Positions 11,275-22,332 of a stretch of 64,000 nt of DNA are shown here, piece by piece. This DNA is from Diadophis punctatus similis (Eukaryota > Chordata > Lepidosauria > Squamata > Dipsadidae): positions 69,603,240 to 69,667,239 of the forward strand of contig JALIGW010000001.1 in assembly GCA_023053685.1 (NCBI GenBank), written 5' to 3'. The position numbers and the translations under genes are program-made. Position 1 is the stretch's first letter; every line of letters begins with the position of its first letter. The notes beneath the pieces were generated by a model that was not told the origin of the DNA, ran no database searches, and was given only the letters and a program-made list of their open reading frames with translations.

Positions 11275-12173
11275 CAGTTTCCATTGCAGATGACACCAAA
11301 CTGGCAGGAATAGCCAACTCTCCAGAAAATGGGCTCAAGATACAGAAGGATCTTGACAGACTTGAACATTGGGCGCTATCAAACAAAATGAAATTCAATG
11401 GTGAAAAAAATAAGGTTCTACATTTAGGCAAGAAAAACAAAATGCACAGGTACAGTATATGTGGTACCTTGCTCAACAGTAGTAACTGCGAGAGGGATCT
11501 TGGAGTCCTAGTGGACAACCATTTAAATATGAGCCAGCAGTGTGCAGCAGCTGCCAAAAAAGCCAACACAGTTCTAGGCTGCATTAACAGAAGGATAGAA
11601 TCAAGATCACATGAAGTGTTAATACCACTTTATAATGCCTTGGTAAGGCCACACTTGGAATACTGCATTCAGTTTTGGTTGCCACGATGTAAAAGGGATG
11701 TTGAGACTCTGAAGACTGCAGAGAAGAGCAACAAAGATGATTAGGGGACTGGAGGCTAAAACATATGAAGAACTGTTGCAGGAACTGGGTATGTCTAGTT
11801 TAATGAAAAGAAGGACCAGGGGAGACATGATAGCAGTGTTCCAATATCTCAGGGGTTGCCACAAAGAAGAAGGAGTCAAACTATTCTCCAAAGCACCTGA
11901 GGGTAGAACAAGAAGCAATGGGTGTAAACTAAACAAGGAGAGAAGCAACTTAGAACTAAGGAGAAATTTCTTGACAGTTAGAACAATTAATCAGTGGAAC
12001 AGCTTGCCTCCAGAAATTGTGAATGCTCCAATACTGGAAGTTTTTAAGAAGGTGTTGGATAACCATTTGTCTGAAGTGGTGTAGGGTTTCCTGCCTAAGC
12101 AGGGGATTGGACTAGAAGACCTCCAAGGTCCCTTCCAACTCTGTTGTTGTTGTTGTTGTTGTTGTTGTTATTA
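11275..12173 (+). mobile_element. CR1 LINE 3' end with RT domain
   Basis: Two overlapping frames, 11232-11744 and 11737-12084, are offset by one base and together read as the C-terminal part of CR1 reverse transcriptase. The first contains the catalytic ADDTKLAG box, DLDRLEHWA, KKANTVLGCI and ALVRPHLEYCIQFW. The second contains MIRGLEAKTYEE, RRTRGDMIAVFQYLRG and NQWNSLPPEIV. The 3' end is the CR1-type ggactagaagacctccaagg followed by (GTT)n at 12142-12170. A single frameshift near 11740 separates the frames, so the copy is dead but young. Confidence 0.93.
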
Positions 12174-12744
12174 AAGTGCCAGCATTAACTGAGGGCTATC
12201 TGTAAAGAACCCTTCATCGGTGTTAATTCAAATATCAAATATTCTAGCCATAATCACATTGAAAATAAAAACAAAATAAAACTTTTCTATCTATTAGAAT
12301 TACAATTCCTGGATAGAGGCAATTATCAGGTGGTGAATATGTACATATGGAAACTATTCCTATGTACTGAAAGATAGCTTTAGTTAACTATGTTGCGTTC
12401 TTGTTTGACACACACCAGTTAATATTAATTAAGGAATATAAGAAAAATTATAATATCTATAGCTTATTCCAATCTTAAGATCTTATGTCACAACGAAGTT
12501 TTTAAAAACTATTAAAACCACTAATGCATCAGAGTTACCATTCACTTAACTAAGGACCAGCCCCTCACTAGAAGGCTACTGCTTTTGTCTGCTTTTGGAT
12601 GAAAAACCCTGATTAAATATTAAGGGACAACCTTAACTTAGATTGGAGCATCTTCCAGAATGGCAGACCCTATAGAAGGCCTTTTGCCTAATCTAAGCCT
12701 GATAAACCCCACTAAAAAGGAATTATCAGCAGGTTCTCTTTAAA

Positions 12745-12880
12745 CAGAGCTGTCAAACTCGCGGCCTGTGGGTTGGATTGCGTCACGTGCTGGCCACGCC
12801 CATGCCCAGTTTAGCAAAGGGAGGGAAAGTTGCGATACGTCACATGATGCCGCTGTGCTGATGCGTGTTTGATACCCCTG
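12745..12880. mobile_element. 136-bp hAT MITE, 'tgtcaaactcgcggcc' family
   Basis: The ends are cagagctgtcaaactcgc and its inverse-like gtttgatacccctg. Perfect 8-bp target-site duplications, tctttaaa, lie at 12737-12744 and 12881-12888. Related copies are at 48217-48351 and 54557-54691, and a partial one starts at 52399. Confidence 0.9.
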
Positions 12881-12889
12881 TCTTTAAAT

Positions 12890-13070
12890 AACTGCGCGCC
12901 GGAGCACCGTAAACTCGAAGACCAGGTGGACACTACCCAAAGACCAGGCGCATGCACACTGTCCACCTGGTCTTTGGGTTTCTGGCGCTCCAGCATGCGC
13001 GAAGACCAGCTGGCCGGCGCGCATGCACACGCATGAAACCCAAAGACCAGGTGGCCAGCGCGTGCATGCA
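12890..13070. repeat. GC-rich block of inverted 'accaggtgg' units
   Basis: The block is much more GC- and CpG-rich than its surroundings. It repeats 'accaggtgg' and its inverse ccacctggtctttgggt several times in both orientations. A related GC-rich piece at 13310-13404 ends in ggttcgccatcactg, the end of a common squamate hAT MITE. The block looks like the interior of a nonautonomous DNA element. The 107-aa minus-strand frame over it is repeat-derived. Confidence 0.5.
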
Positions 13071-14352
13071 CATCTAACCCAGGGCTAGATTTTTTTTGGA
13101 AATTCTGGAAGATATACACAGAAGATATAGTCACTACAGAATATACATCAGAGCTTTCAGTGTATATAGGCCAGGGTTTCAGTTCTAGACTTTTTCCTCT
13201 ACGTTGTTATCTTAGCAGATACTTAGCTATTCTCTTGGTGGCATTGGGAAACACCTGGTCTGTGTTAATGTAATAGTTTTCTTTTTTTTGGAAAATGTAT
13301 GTTTCTACCTGGTCTTCAGGTTCCCGGCGCTCCAGCGGACGCATGCACGCACATCCGCGCATGTTCCTGTTTGGGCACTTGGTGCTGAAAAGGTTCGCCA
13401 TCACTGAACTAGACCAAATAGGCAGATTTGATTTTGGCAAGGTGTTACCTAATAGAGCTACATTGTAAAAGGCTTTAAAGGGGAAAATAGAACTTTGAAT
13501 TAAGCCCAGGGGTGTGCTGCAGTCACTTCAGAAGAGGCTTTCTTCCTTGATAAGGGTGACCTGTTAGGAGCCTAGCTTCTGTACCGTCTACCAGCAGTAG
13601 ATTCCAGGTAGCCTTCATCCAAAGGATAAATGTACAGTATTGCAGTTGTGTAACCATGTCATGAGTTAACATTGCCAGGGAATCTTAATCATAAATCATA
13701 ACTGGCACATCACCTGAGGCTGAGCAAAAAAAGGGGGGGTGGGAATAGTCTCCCCCCCCACTCCCCACTGATTACTGATTTGTGCTCTTTGGAGATTTAG
13801 TTGGGCATATGCAGTACCCGAATATCCTTGTTGGAATCCAATTCTTACAGGTGAAGGAAGACATTGAGGTTAGAATATTAGTCCTGGAAAATAACATTCC
13901 TGAGATATAATTGTAAGGAATGAAGATGATGTAGGAAACATCAATTTTCAGAAAAAAGGGAACTATTACATTAACACAGACCAGGTGTTTCCCAATGCCA
14001 CCAAGAGAATAGCTAAGTATCTGCTAAGATAACAACGTAGAGGAAAAAGTCTAGAACTGAAACCCTGGCCTATATACACTGAAAGCTCTGGTGTATGTTC
14101 TGCAGTAACTATATCTTGTATTTTTGTATTTGTTTATTTGTCAAGCATATATGATTATAAGCAAAGTATAAACAGTAAAACATGATTGAATATATATGTA
14201 ATAGTACAAGCATGAATAAGAGTAAAAGAGGCATGAATATATGGGCAGGAACGGTAGGCACGATTGTGCGCTTATGCACGCCCCTTCTGTCTTCTATCTT
14301 CTGTGTATATCTTCCAGAATTTCCAAAAAAAATCTAGCCCTGGGTTAGATAC
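13071..14352. repeat. Large inverted duplication (foldback)
   Basis: The left arm at 13071-13290 is repeated in inverse orientation at about 13951-14118 and 14291-14352, with near-identity by eye. For example, the inverse of 13981-14040 reproduces about 13199-13258 base for base. The right arm is split by a roughly 170-bp insertion at about 14119-14290. The spacer of about 660 bp contains the GC-rich piece at 13310-13404 and unrelated sequence. Arm ends are approximate. Confidence 0.85.
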
Positions 14353-15309
14353 TTCTTTTCTGCTGTGTAAAAATTTTCCAGATTTTTGGAACAACCCTGT
14401 TAAAATAGCAATTTTGTTTAAATGGAGAGAAACTTGTAGGATTTTCTTTCAATAAACCTCCACTGGATGGCAGTAGATGAATGCTGAAAGAAGTTTATTA
14501 TTATTATATAACTGCAGTATAATACATATAAACTGAGACCTAGCTTTTAGCCTTCATTGTCGTCATCTGTCCTGGTCTGCAGTAAGCCTTCAAGGACCTT
14601 CCCCACCTCTGACGCACCCCCTCTTCCATTTAATGTTCATTTTTTGTTTAATGGCAACATCAGGGAGAGCAGGGGGTAGGAGTTGTTAAATGAGTCTGTC
14701 TTGCTTAACGGCCTTCACAACATGTGACCATAATGGGCAGGCTGTAATTATGGTCCTATCTCAAGGAGTATATATAGGGTTCTCAAGATACACAGTATAT
14801 GCAGTGCTTCCTCCTAAGAGAGAATGACTGGCCACTAGGCCCTCAGTAAATTTCCATTGCTGAGGATGGAGTTTCCCTGTTGTTATCCACCATCTCACCA
14901 GTTGTGTTACGCTTGTGGGCAGCAGTTTTCCGTACCAGTTACAATTTTGTAAATTGTCTTTACGGGGTTTTCCATCTCATCAGTGATCTGTAGTGATCTG
15001 AAATATAATTAAGAACCCATTGGAGTTGGATGGCTTATAAATTCAAAATAACTAAATAAATTGTAGATATAGGAGGCAGGGTCTAGTTCATAACTATAAT
15101 TAGCCAGCTGGTTTAAATGTTAACATTTTCACTCTGTTGAATTTACTTGGTTAATGCAGAATTCAGGAAAAAATCCCAAATTCCCATTGCAGACTCTTCT
15201 AACATCTTTTCCACACTTTTATCTGCGTAAACTGCAATATAGATATAGTGCTTTATTTCAATGCATTTAAAATTGAAACAATTTCCTTTTGTTATCCCTT
15301 TGATATTTT
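14353..15309. other. Intron DNA, minor MITE remnants
   Basis: AT-rich intronic sequence. Around 14560-14770 there are weak matches to the 'taagtcgaggac' MITE family. Nothing else is supported. Confidence 0.3.
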
Positions 15310-15742
15310 ATTTATTTATTATTTTATTTTATTAATGGTTCTTATAGGCCGCCCAACTCCCATGGGACTCAGGGCGGCGTACAGCATAATATAAGAACAA
15401 TATAAAACCCATAAAATGATTAAAAATTACAAAAAATTAAAAACACATCAACATTCATACATGGGGGATTGATCTCAATATCACCCCGCCTGCTGGAAGA
15501 GCCATGTTTTAATGGCTTTACGGAAGGCCAGCAGGGTGGGAATAGTCCGGATCTCCGGGGGGAGTTGGTTCCAGAGAGCCGGATCTCCCACAGAGAAGGC
15601 TCTCCCCCGCGGGCCCACCAGCCGACATTGCTTGGCTGAAGGGACCCGGAGGAGACCAACTCTGTGGGACCTAACTGGTTGTAGGGAGGTATGCGGTAGG
15701 ATGCGGTCCCGCAGGTATCCTGGCCCTGATACGAGGGAGAAC
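15310..15742 (-). mobile_element. L2/CR1-group LINE, 3' fragment
   Basis: Minus-strand frames at 15420-15744 contain GPGYLRDRILPHTSLQPVRSHR and RTIPTLLAFRKAIKTWLFQQAG (each longer in the sequence), typical of the C-terminus of L2-like RT proteins. The 3' end on the plus strand shows a (TTTA)n tail near 15309-15335 and the family's 'gccgcccaactcccatggga'. A sister copy at 30735-31466 is longer. Confidence 0.8.
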
Positions 15743-16650
15743 ATTTGTAAAATGTTGGGTTGATTTTAAGTGGTGTGTTTCAGATTTCAAAAGTTTATAA
15801 ATTTTATCTTTGCCCTCAAAATATAGGTAAAGAAGATTAGAATTGTTACTGCAATCTTCCAAAGATGACAGATGCACAGTTGAAAGTGAGAAAATAATTG
15901 GGCATAAAAGACAGTTCAGGAAAAGATAGTGTATATCAGGCTCCTTGTCCTGTTTGACATAAATAAATAAAAGCAAAACATCCACCTACCTTCTCTATAT
16001 TTCTTTCAAGAATAGTGCCTAATAGACTTTTGTGAGATGTGAAAATGTTGGGTGATTTAGGTCACAGTTGATCTGGAAATGTATAGTATCTATAAAAATA
16101 TGGATAGCAAAAATAGGCTGATGATTATCAAAGATTCTCTAACAAAGTGGCAGAGAGTATTTTCTAGTAAATAGATATTTTATACTTGATAGTGCCCAAC
16201 ATTTTGTGAATAGAAGGCTCCATCAGCCTGCTTTCAAAATTTCTGATAAACCCATTGGCTTCCATTGAGGTAAATTATTTTGTGCATCATGATTTTAGGT
16301 GCTGCACTGCTCAAGAAAAGGATGAAGTGTTTGTTTTCAGTGGTGCTTTTTCTGTTGAGGGGTAAGCGATTGTGAGTATCAAAAAATGTAGAAGTAAGAT
16401 ATGGTGTCACTACTACTGTTTAGGTAGAAAGTGGTTTTAGAAGAAAAATAACGTTTATAGCCCAAAACCGAGCATGCTATTTTCTCAAACATTCAACATT
16501 TCTAGTTATCAGTATTAATATGTGACAAACTTAATCATACAAGGAAAAAAACTCATAAGAAACAATAGCTATATGACAAGGGTTTATCCCCCTCGCCTTT
16601 TAAAGGAGAAATGATGAATATAGTCCTTGATTTATGATCATTTGAGTAAA

Positions 16651-16960
16651 ATAGAATGGAATAGAATAGAATTCTTTATTGGCCAAGTATGATTGGACAC
16701 ACAAGGAATTTGTCTTTGGTGCATATGCTCTCAGTGTACATAAAAGAAAAGATACATTTGTCAAGAATCATGAGGTACAACACTTAATGATACAACACTT
16801 TTGTTTAACAACCGTTCAAAGTTACAGTGCTGAAAAAAGTGAATTACAACTGGTCTTACACTTATAACCATCACAGCATCCCTATGATCACGTGATCAAA
16901 ATTTGTGGGCTTGGTAACTGGCATATATATTTATGATAGTTGTAGTAACCCAGTGTCATG
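16651..16960 (-). mobile_element. CR1-L3 (Snake1-type) LINE 3' end
   Basis: A short (AATAG)n-like tail, 'aatagaatggaatagaatag', is followed by ctttattggccaagtatgat and ggacacacaaggaatttgtc. The same unit recurs beside the long pentanucleotide array at 56098-56740. Read on the minus strand this is the LINE 3' UTR with its microsatellite tail. From about 16790 the sequence merges with degraded 'GTAGTCC'-family MITE sequence, so the right edge is approximate. Confidence 0.6.
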
Positions 16961-17881
16961 TGTTCACCATTTGCAACATTCCCAAGGGTCTTTTGTCAAG
17001 CAGAGTCAATGCAGGAAGCTGGATGTAAATGTTGTATGAGGGAGAAATTGACATTAAAATATGGGCAATAGTTACTGCAATATGCAGTTGCAAATTAGTT
17101 TCTGTTTATTGTCTTGAGAAGATAAAAAGGATAATTTATGTACATTCACTGAAAGTTTTACCTTAGGTTACATTACAATAAGCATACGTATATAAATTCA
17201 TGTTGTTAGCTTCTCTGGCCTAGAATCATTTTCTTATACAGCTTTAAATATTTATATATCTGTTTTATTATAATATCAATGGGACTTAAACAGCTTTCAT
17301 AAAGCACAGCCTTTCAATTTACATAATTTTACTAGAACAGAACTCCGTATATTGTCTTCCATTCACATCATTTCTAGGGATTAAAAATGGTTAGAGAGAA
17401 AAATCGCAATGAAATCCTTTGTTTAAACAAAAATATTAGTAATTCCATTGTGAGAAGCTCCTTTGTTACCCATAAAATTATTTTTACTTTGTACTCAACA
17501 GCTGAAAGGTATTATTATTAATATTATAACTATATAGTACTATTTCTAATCTTTCCAATAAACAATTATATAAAAAATATAATTAACAAGGGAATCTATA
17601 ATAAAAATCTATTTAAGCACCACCAGTGAAATATAATATCGGCACACAAAACCTAAACCTGGTGATAAAATATCTTTAAAAAGGCAAATTTAGTCTGGTG
17701 CTGAAAATATATTGATATGCTTTCAGTAGGTATGCTTCCTCGATAGAGGTTTGATTAATGGGACCCCCCTAAATAATAATGTTTTCTTCATTGCTGTCAT
17801 TTGCCTAATTTTACTTAATGAAGCAGCACTGTATGTGGAGCACTATCACAACCTGCATATCATCTAAACTCTCCCCTAGCT

Positions 17882-18231
17882 CAGTGGTATCAAATTTGAT
17901 TTCATTGAGGGCTGCATCAGGGTTGTGTTTGACCTCAGGGGGCCGGGGTGGGCTAGGCTGGGGTGGGTGTGGCCAGCTCAACGTCACTCCTGTCGTGGGC
18001 ACCTGTGGTGGCCTGAGCGCTCTGCCAGTGAAAACGGGCTCCCAAGCTCCATTTTCACTGGCAAAGGGTTGCAGGAGGCCCTGGCAGCTGAAAACTGAGC
18101 TCGGGAGCCAGTTTTCGCTGGCAGAAACACTGTGGGCCAGTCCTTTGCTGTTCCCAGGGCAGCCCCGTGGGCCAGATCTAAGTACCCCGTGGGCCAGATC
18201 TGGCTCCCAGGCCTTGAGTTTGACATCCCTG
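17882..18231. mobile_element. 350-bp hAT nonautonomous element
   Basis: The termini are cagtggtatcaaatttga and tgagtttgacatccctg, which are imperfect inverted repeats. Perfect 8-bp target-site duplications, ccctagct, lie at 17874-17881 and 18232-18239. The interior is GC-rich, with repeated ctggcagxgaaaacgg units on both strands. The open frames of 60-139 aa inside it are repeat-derived. Confidence 0.9.
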
Positions 18232-18239
18232 CCCTAGCT

Positions 18240-19502
18240 GAAGCAGAATTTTTCAACCATTTCCACACGTTTTGGTTTATACATCATGTTAAGCCAATGC
18301 AAATGTTATCATTTGTTTAATAAGCAATTGGTTGAGCATACAGATTGTGTTAAGCTCTAAGTTATAGTGTAAAAGTCACTGTGGATGGATTCAAACAGTG
18401 TGCTAAGCCAAGATTAAACAACTCCTATAGTTTTGAGTGATGTGTGAGCCTAGAGTTAGCTTTTCTTCTTATAATAGTCAAGAAGCTTATATTATTCACA
18501 CAATTAAAGGCTTGGAAAAAAGGAAGACACTAATTACATATTAATATAATATAGTCATTTGTGGCCTCAAGGATCCTTTTTTGTGATTATCAGAACTATC
18601 TCTAACCATTAAAAAATGATAGTTTCACATGGTTTTGAGATGGATGAAACTATAGTGTGAATTCTAAATTCAAGATTCCTGAAACACACAGACTTACAGA
18701 CACAAACACACAATCTATCATGTAACCTAAAGTCTCCTCCCCCACAATCAAATGTTAAGTATGGCAATTTCTTTTTTGTCATAAGGTTTCTAAAATTAAG
18801 ATCAATATAACTGGAATAGATTTTTATGTGTTTATAGTTGAAATATTTTTAAATAATTGGAAACCAGCAAATGCATTTAAAGTAATTAATAGATTTCATC
18901 ACTGGCTCCTTCAAAACGCGAGTCTCTAAAACTTCTTGCACTAATTGATCTGTACTCTTTTTTTTCTGTCAATTAAAATTGTTGTTTGTCCAAATATTCA
19001 GTCTTTTTACCCTTGCCTTCAAAGCTCGTCACTTTTCAAAATCCATTTATACCTTTACACTTCGTAATGTGATTTACTATCTGCCTGGACTAATACATGT
19101 GTTTTTACAATAGTTGCAATACCTACTGCAATTAATAGTTGGGGAGGTGCCTCAAGGAAGAAACTTTGCTTTTAGGCCAAAATATGACAGGATGTATTAG
19201 TTTAGATTCTACAATTAACAAATTTAGTCTTTTGTTGTGCATGTGTATAGTTACAAGTACTAATATGGAGTTAAAGTTATATCTTGGACTGATAACCCAA
19301 AGTATGCTATAATTGCTTTATGTTATAAAATAAAGCTACCCCGGCTTCTAAGATTAGTTATTTTAATTGAACTTTGAATAAGTAAGTCTGTTATATTAAA
19401 ATTAAATTCCCCCTCCCACACCCAAGTAGGATAAAATAATATATTTTTCATTGTTATTCTTTGGCCTTATCTAAGTTCTTAATGAGTTTTGACACAGTAG
19501 TT
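18240..19502. other. Intron DNA, nothing recognised
   Basis: AT-rich sequence without identifiable exons or repeats. Confidence 0.3.
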
Positions 19503-19738
19503 TATACTTAGCTTAGACTTAGACTTACAGTCTATACTGCTTCATAATGCTTTACAGCATTTTCTGAGCGCTTTACATTGTTAGCATATTGCCCCCAACA
19601 ATCAGGTCCCTCATTTTACCAACCTCGGAAGGATGGAAAGCTGAGTCAACTTCGAGCCACTTAGGATCGAACTCCTGGCTATGGGCAGAGTTAGCCTGCA
19701 ATACTGCATTCTAACCACTGCATCACCACGGGCCTTCT
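19503..19738 (-). mobile_element. Squamate tRNA-derived SINE (old copy)
   Basis: On the minus strand it reads 'tggtgatgcagtggttagaa', the tRNA-like A-box region, then the body 'ggttcgat'-like B-box area. Next come gactcagctttccatccttc and the 3' end 'tataagtctaagtctaagc'-like. It is more diverged than the five other copies in the window. Confidence 0.75.
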
Positions 19739-21582
19739 TATGTCTTATACAAACAATTACATTTGATAGCACAGATTAATGGACACTGTTTTATCATGCT
19801 TTGAGAGGATTTATGAGAATATCAGAAAGCAATTCTCAATTGAATGTCACTAGGAACTTTACTGTAAATAAAATGTTGAGTATTGGTATTGTATAACAAA
19901 AATAGTCCTAGTTGTCCATCATTGTTGCTGTAAGGAATACATGTGTTTCTGCAGTTACTGACCCTTAAAAAAATAAAGAATGTTAGTCCCAAAGTTTTGT
20001 CATGATTTCAATTAATAGATTCACTTTGCATACTTAAAGACTCAACTTATAATAGTTTATGACCAAAGTTATTCATGAAAGCTTTTCTGAAACCAATATC
20101 CCATTCATGCTTATGCTGCATCTGGGCATTAAATAAAATAGCTATTCACACCATGTTAAAGAAAAATCATAATTTTTTTAGACTGTAAAATTAGTCTTTC
20201 CAGTTTTTTAAATTCACACTAGGCTTCTCAAGTGGTGTGCACCCCAGAAATTTGGAACCATAGAAAATGCAGTGTAGATGGATGTACAAAAGCTTTTAAA
20301 GAAGACATCTAATGTCTTCTCTCATTAAAGTAATTTTCCTGTTTATTTTAAGGGAGATAATTTTATTGTAAGCAGTGCAGAATAATATATAATTAGCGGT
20401 CATAATAATAGTAGTTGGATCCACTTATGCATGTCAAAATACAATGTACTCTAATCCACTAGGTGGATCCCACCATTGTGACTTGTAAGCCACAGTGTGA
20501 GCCCAACATCTACTGGGTCGGGGACATGTCCAACCTATTTTAAGCACTGTAAAATATAATTTTCATTGGGAAGTGTTTTATTACCTGCAGCTTTACTTGG
20601 AAGTGTTTTCAATATTGATATTAGGACTTCTTTGTTTTTATAGAGTTTTGCTTCATGACCAGCTATACCCTGTGCAGCTGTAGAAAGTGTTTCCAATTTC
20701 CTTCCAGTTCCGTGGACTGGATTATTAATTCTGTAAAGTTTCAAGCCTTTGCAGACTTTTGTTTCTGTTGTGTCCACTAGGTGGAGTCCAAAGCATTATA
20801 TTTCTCCCCCAGATATGTGCTACAGTGGGCCTTACCATCATAATCTAATATTATTTTAGTAATATTTGTAGATTTATATAATTAATATTCTACTTCAAAT
20901 TCATTTACATTTGAGCTGAAGGCTATAGTTGACCTTTGAGTGTAGCATCAGGAGTTTTATTCTTAAAAGTAATTGACCCCCCCAAAAAGAATGAACTTAA
21001 GCAAGGTAAATTTATATTTATAATTTATAATTTATATTTATAATTTATAAATTTATAAAATAACATAATTATTTCTTACATATTTAATGCTTTTATATTT
21101 AAAAAACAGGTAAATGTTCCAACTCCTAAATCCTTTCCCCAAGGGTGGATTGTTAAGTGTGAACATTACTACCGGTAGTGAACCTGTGAAGCGGTGCTAA
21201 TTCCTTCACCAGAATCAGCATTATACCTTCATTTAAAAGAAAAAGGACACTCTTTTGAGGACAATAATGTTCACAATTTGGACAGGGAAGGCAGATGGTT
21301 TGAGAGAGGAATGAAGGAATCCATTGATGCCAAAGTGGAAAATCCTTCCCTCAATAGAGATGGAGGCGACAGACACAACCTGTTCCCCATTTTTTATGCT
21401 GCTCTTCCATCAGTCCCCAGGAAGATTAAGATCACGGGTTCATCAGGGAGGCCATACTTAATGACCCACCTAGGGGAAAGGATTTAGGAGCTGGAACATT
21501 TACCTCCCAATAACTCTCTGCCTACTCATCTAATGAGCCTATCTAGATTAGGTGAGAAATGAAACCATCCTGGAGGACATAT
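19739..21582. other. Intron DNA, nothing firm recognised
   Basis: AT-rich sequence. A minus-strand 80-aa frame (20535-20777) and a plus-strand 97-aa frame (21194-21487) have no domain I recognise and no splice context. A short tandem of 'atttataatttat' units lies at about 21008-21060. Confidence 0.35.
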
Positions 21583-21590
21583 ATGCGGTC

Positions 21591-21823
21591 CAAGGGTGAA
21601 ATGCAGCCGGCTCTATCCGGCTCGTGCATGCTGGTAGCGCCGGCGGCGGGTGGTTCGGTATGCTGGTAGCACTGGCTTAGGAGGTTGCATTCCCCCCAAA
21701 CCGGGACGTCGTCACTTCCCGGTTTTGACTCTGAGCATGCGCAGAAGACTTTGTGCATGCACAGATGACGGTGTGCGCGCACATTAGCGAGCCGGTAGGA
21801 AAGTTAAGTGCATTTTACCCCTG
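21591..21823. mobile_element. 233-bp hAT MITE
   Basis: The ends caagggtgaaatgc and gcattttacccctg are inverted repeats. Flanking octamers atgcggtc (21583-21590) and atggggtc (21824-21831) differ at one position, consistent with an aged 8-bp target-site duplication. The interior is CpG-rich (gccggcggcggg, atgcgcagaag). Confidence 0.8.
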
Positions 21824-22103
21824 ATGGGGTCCCTCTAACCAACTTGCTCAGCCCGAAGAAGCTACTTGGATAAGCAGTGAAGCGTTTCAAACTAAGAAGA
21901 AAAGAAGTCCAGTTGCCATGACTCAACTTCCAGATAATTGTCTACATTATTGCTTAAATCCCAAATAATTCAAATTCTAAATCAACATTTTATTTCTTTC
22001 AGTTTCTTGCAAAAAGTCTAAAAGTGGTTTCCAAGTAGAATTGGTCAAAGACTTTTCTTTAATAAAAGCTGTCAATTTCACTATCTCCGCCAATTCCATC
22101 AAC

Positions 22104-22121
22104 TTCACCTTCCATTCTTCC
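22104..22121. repeat. L1 target-site duplication, left copy
   Basis: The 18-mer ttcaccttccattcttcc abuts the poly(T) that is the L1 poly(A) tail on the other strand. It is identical to 28395-28412. Confidence 0.9.
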
Positions 22122-22332
22122 TTTTTTTTTTAAATAAAAAGTTTTTTATTTATAAGAACAGATAAAAGAACAAAAGGCAAAACATACAGTAAACATAAAA
22201 TAAACAAGTACATGACAGATTTTGATCTAGTATACATATTTACATTCCGGTGATTTACATCTCGTTGTTTGTCTTAAATTACAAAAAGTGAGTTTTATAG
22301 TTTTTTTGTTTTTTTTTTTCATCTCCACCATT

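Noticed and set aside
17811..18320. GC-rich frames up to 139 aa that resemble a small gene with a CpG island
   Set aside because: They lie inside a hAT element with clear 8-bp target-site duplications at 17874 and 18232.
20535..20777. Minus-strand 80-aa frame with natural-looking composition
   Set aside because: No recognisable domain, no splice sites and no neighbouring fragment in frame; chance or unidentified repeat is more likely.
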